Shown piece after piece: positions 63,174 through 64,000 of a stretch of DNA of 64,000 bases. The position numbers and the translations under genes are program-made. Below the pieces are notes generated by a model. It was not told the origin of the DNA. It searched no databases and saw only the letters and a program-made list of their open reading frames with translations. Source of the DNA: Nocardia arthritidis (GTDB taxonomy: Bacteria > Actinomycetota > Actinomycetes > Mycobacteriales > Mycobacteriaceae); contig NZ_CP046172.1 of the NCBI RefSeq assembly GCF_011801145.1, positions 8,618,001 to 8,682,000 on the forward strand. The letters are read 5' to 3'. Position 1 is the first letter of the stretch; every line of letters starts with the position of its first letter.

Positions 63174-63428
63174 TCACCGCGTGCCGAGTTGCCGAATCAG
63201 GCGGGTGCGTCGGTGGCGGGCGTACCCGATGCCGAGGCCTTTACCGACCAAGCCGCCCGACAGGACTGCTGTGACACCGCCGACGATAATGCCGAGGATG
63301 GAGCCGGATCCGGGCGGGTGGAGCCCGGCCAGCAGCGTGAGCGGATAACCCAGGCCCGCGAGCGCGGCTACGACAGTGCCGGTGCCGCAACCGCATTCGC
63401 GTCCCAGCCGATCGATCTCGGCGTGCAT
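63174..63428 (-). CDS. Small glycine-rich membrane protein
   Basis: An 84-residue protein with two hydrophobic Gly-rich segments (VVAALAGLGYPLTLLAGL and SILGIIVGGVTAVLSGGLVG) and a basic tail (RHRRTRLIRQL). ATG 63428 follows AAGGA closely; a TTG overlapping the upstream stop would add eight residues. It lies directly after the zincin gene and may act with it. Confidence 0.55.
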   Translation of the reverse strand: MHAEIDRLGRECGCGTGTVVAALAGLGYPLTLLAGLHPPGSGSILGIIVGGVTAVLSGGLVGKGLGIGYARHRRTRLIRQLGTR

Positions 63429-63447
63429 GTCCTTGTTCGGCGTGGCC

Positions 63448-64000
63448 TCACTCAATGGGAGAGTCCGTCGACTCGGCGCCCAGGCAGTCGGGCGGGAAGT
63501 TGGCGACGATGTAGTCCCAGGCGGCCTTGGCCTCGTCGAAGACGAAGCTGGGTTCGCCGGTGAGATAGATATCCGGGACCAGCCACCAGCTCCACCAACT
63601 GTTCTGCCTGGAGGAGTACATGATTCGGTTGACGCCGTCGGTATGGCAGAGCCCGAAGTAATGGCCGAGTTCGTGGATCGGCACGTACTTCCAGATCTGG
63701 TTGGGCCGGTTGTCGATGAATGTCGCACCGGAGGTGATGCTTCCCGGCAGTCCGCAAGCCGTGCGCTCCAGCGTGGCCGTCAAACCGCGCAGGCCATCGG
63801 TGTAGCGGAAGATGCCGACCACCACCGGATGACACAGTTGATGATCCGCCCCGGGGCGATCCACCGTCTTATCGATGCGCCCGATTTTATCGATCAGGAA
63901 TCTGGCCAGCGCGCTGTTGGCGTCCGCGGTGTCGAAGCCGTGCTGGACGATGTGGCCCGCCGAGGTGACCGGTACCCGGTCGGTGTTGAAGCTCATCATC
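63448..64000 (-). CDS. Zinc metalloprotease (metzincin-like), may be truncated at window edge
   Basis: At least 183 residues. VPIHELGHYFGLCH gives the extended zinc motif HExxHxxGxxH of metzincins, and VNRIMYSS supplies the Met-turn. Tyr/Trp-rich sequence follows (SWWSWWLVPDIY). ATG ATG at the window edge might be the start, but a signal peptide or prodomain may lie beyond it. The family cleaves proteins outside the cell. The downstream small membrane gene is 19 bp away. Confidence 0.8.
   Translation of the reverse strand, partial: MMSFNTDRVPVTSAGHIVQHGFDTADANSALARFLIDKIGRIDKTVDRPGADHQLCHPVVVGIFRYTDGLRGLTATLERTACGLPGSITSGATFIDNRPNQIWKYVPIHELGHYFGLCHTDGVNRIMYSSRQNSWWSWWLVPDIYLTGEPSFVFDEAKAAWDYIVANFPPDCLGAESTDSPIE

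Overview
The window is high-GC actinobacterial DNA, most likely a chromosomal segment of a Nocardia or close relative. The reasons are mycothiol metabolism (mca), a DUF4307-greA-metB block, a cbs / SGNH hydrolase / thiolase block ordered much as in mycobacteria, F420- and mycothiol-type enzymes, and many GTG starts.

Positions 1-17423 hold most of a series-e (nosiheptide/nocathiacin-type) thiopeptide gene cluster, cut by the left edge. The precursor gene (14010-14159) encodes a 36-residue leader and the core SCTTCECSCSCSS. A long minus-strand operon runs leftward from the tryptophan lyase NosL through NosK (with a carrier-like tail), NosI, NosH, NosG, NosF, NosE and NosD to a cytochrome P450 and a truncated VOC protein. 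These would make and load 3-methyl-2-indolic acid, form thiazoles, and dehydrate Ser/Thr. A plus-strand operon carries the precursor, the radical SAM methyltransferase NosN, the pyridine synthase NosO and a carboxyl-methyltransferase-like protein. A TTGACA-N17-TACGAT promoter precedes the precursor and a hairpin separates it from NosN. Further tailoring, sugar, export and resistance genes are not in the window and would lie to the left.

Positions 17424-41100 are mostly chromosomal: an orphan DUF262 (GmrSD-type) protein, a maleylpyruvate-isomerase-like protein, a BBE-type flavin oxidase, mca, DUF4307, greA, metB, a glutaryl-CoA-type dehydrogenase, an MscS-related membrane protein, an XRE/TPR regulator preceded by a 76/77-bp tandem repeat, a SLOG-like protein, an AbrB-type permease preceded by a 162-bp MITE-like inverted repeat, cbs, a GDSL hydrolase, a thiolase and an aquaporin.

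Positions 41600-64000 are more accessory. They include a regulator with TTGCAA-type boxes facing two paralogous alpha/beta hydrolases, an NRAMP-family transporter coupled to a soluble MgtE_N-CBS protein (candidate magnesium system), a SigJ-type sigma factor, two paralogous secreted four-cysteine proteins next to a membrane-anchored HTH protein whose ectodomain is a tandem four-cysteine repeat, IS21 and IS110 remnants, a frameshifted F420/PPOX gene, and a zincin at the right edge. No rRNA, tRNA or CRISPR array was recognised.
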